A stretch of 7,116 bases of DNA from Collinsella sp. CAG:166. Lineage in GTDB: Bacteria > Actinomycetota > Coriobacteriia > Coriobacteriales > Coriobacteriaceae. The notes beneath the pieces were generated by a model that saw only the letters and a list, made by a program, of their open reading frames with translations, was not told where the DNA came from and ran no database searches. Positions 6,987 to 7,116 of the stretch are shown here, piece by piece (position 1 is the first letter of the stretch; each line of letters begins with the position of its first letter). Both the position numbers and the translations under genes were made by a program. Location of the stretch: positions 31,302 to 38,417 of the forward strand of contig FR878675.1 in assembly GCA_000434535.1 (NCBI GenBank), in the 5' to 3' direction.

Positions 6987-7020
6987 GAAGGGGGCTCCTT
7001 GCCAACAAGGAGCCCCCTTC
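6987..7020 (+). terminator. Terminator hairpin after polA
   Basis: Perfect 15-bp arms (6987-7001 and 7006-7020, GAAGGGGGCTCCTTG and its complement) flank a CCAA loop, 34 nt after the polA stop. The stem is GC-rich. The plus strand has only a weak T content after it (the stem ends TTC, then ATTCC). The minus strand is followed by TGGTTTTGG, so it may also end transcripts arriving from the right. Confidence 0.8.
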
Positions 7021-7116
7021 ATTCCAAATAATCAGCCAAGTATCTAGACGCCAAGACGCCATCCAGGCGGCAAGCAAGTCACCGCAGGACCTGGCCGGGC
7101 GAGGCGGGTAAGTTTT
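7021..7116. other. Right-edge sequence, no feature assigned
   Basis: This 96-nt stretch follows the polA terminator. I see no start codon with a ribosome site, no tRNA-like fold and no clear repeat. A minus-strand frame ending with TAG at 7046-7044 could be the tail of a convergent gene, but 23 codons without a motif are not enough to call it. Confidence 0.3.

Overview
The window is high in GC and rich in G/C-ending codons. It has strong AGGAG-type ribosome sites, a short ThiC preceded by a TPP riboswitch, an ApeA-type M18 aminopeptidase, and a PolA with a degenerate proofreading domain. Together these fit a high-GC Gram-positive bacterium. A gut Coriobacteriia member such as Collinsella is my best guess, but it rests on general resemblance and no marker here proves it. 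The region reads as chromosomal and housekeeping: I see no transposase, phage gene, CRISPR array, rRNA or tRNA.

Layout, left to right. Positions 1-972 (minus) hold the first 324 codons of thiC, cut by the window edge. Just upstream of it (981-1071, minus) is a TPP riboswitch whose 3' end also supplies the thiC ribosome-binding site. Divergent from thiC, 1144-1665 (plus) encodes a small single-pass membrane protein of unknown function. It converges on yaaA (1728-2537, minus), an oxidative-stress protein. The 100-nt gap between yaaA and the next gene contains a 28-bp imperfect hairpin followed by six T residues on the minus strand. This is probably the terminator of the apeA-type aminopeptidase gene (2638-4035, minus), and it stops only 4 nt before the yaaA Shine-Dalgarno. 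Divergent from apeA across a 166-nt gap is polA (4202-6952, plus), complete, followed by a perfect 15-bp hairpin terminator (6987-7020). The last ~95 nt hold nothing I can assign.

The genes do not form one pathway. thiC makes the thiamine pyrimidine and is controlled by TPP, yaaA relates to peroxide and iron stress, apeA recycles peptides, and polA repairs DNA and matures Okazaki fragments. They look like separately transcribed units with divergent or convergent neighbours.

I did not find a convincing undescribed system. The most interesting non-coding signal is the long terminator-like stem directly before yaaA, which raises the question of how yaaA is transcribed. Secondary points are the shared thiC/unknown-gene promoter region, the orphan membrane protein, and a codon-use shift in the last ~65 codons of polA.
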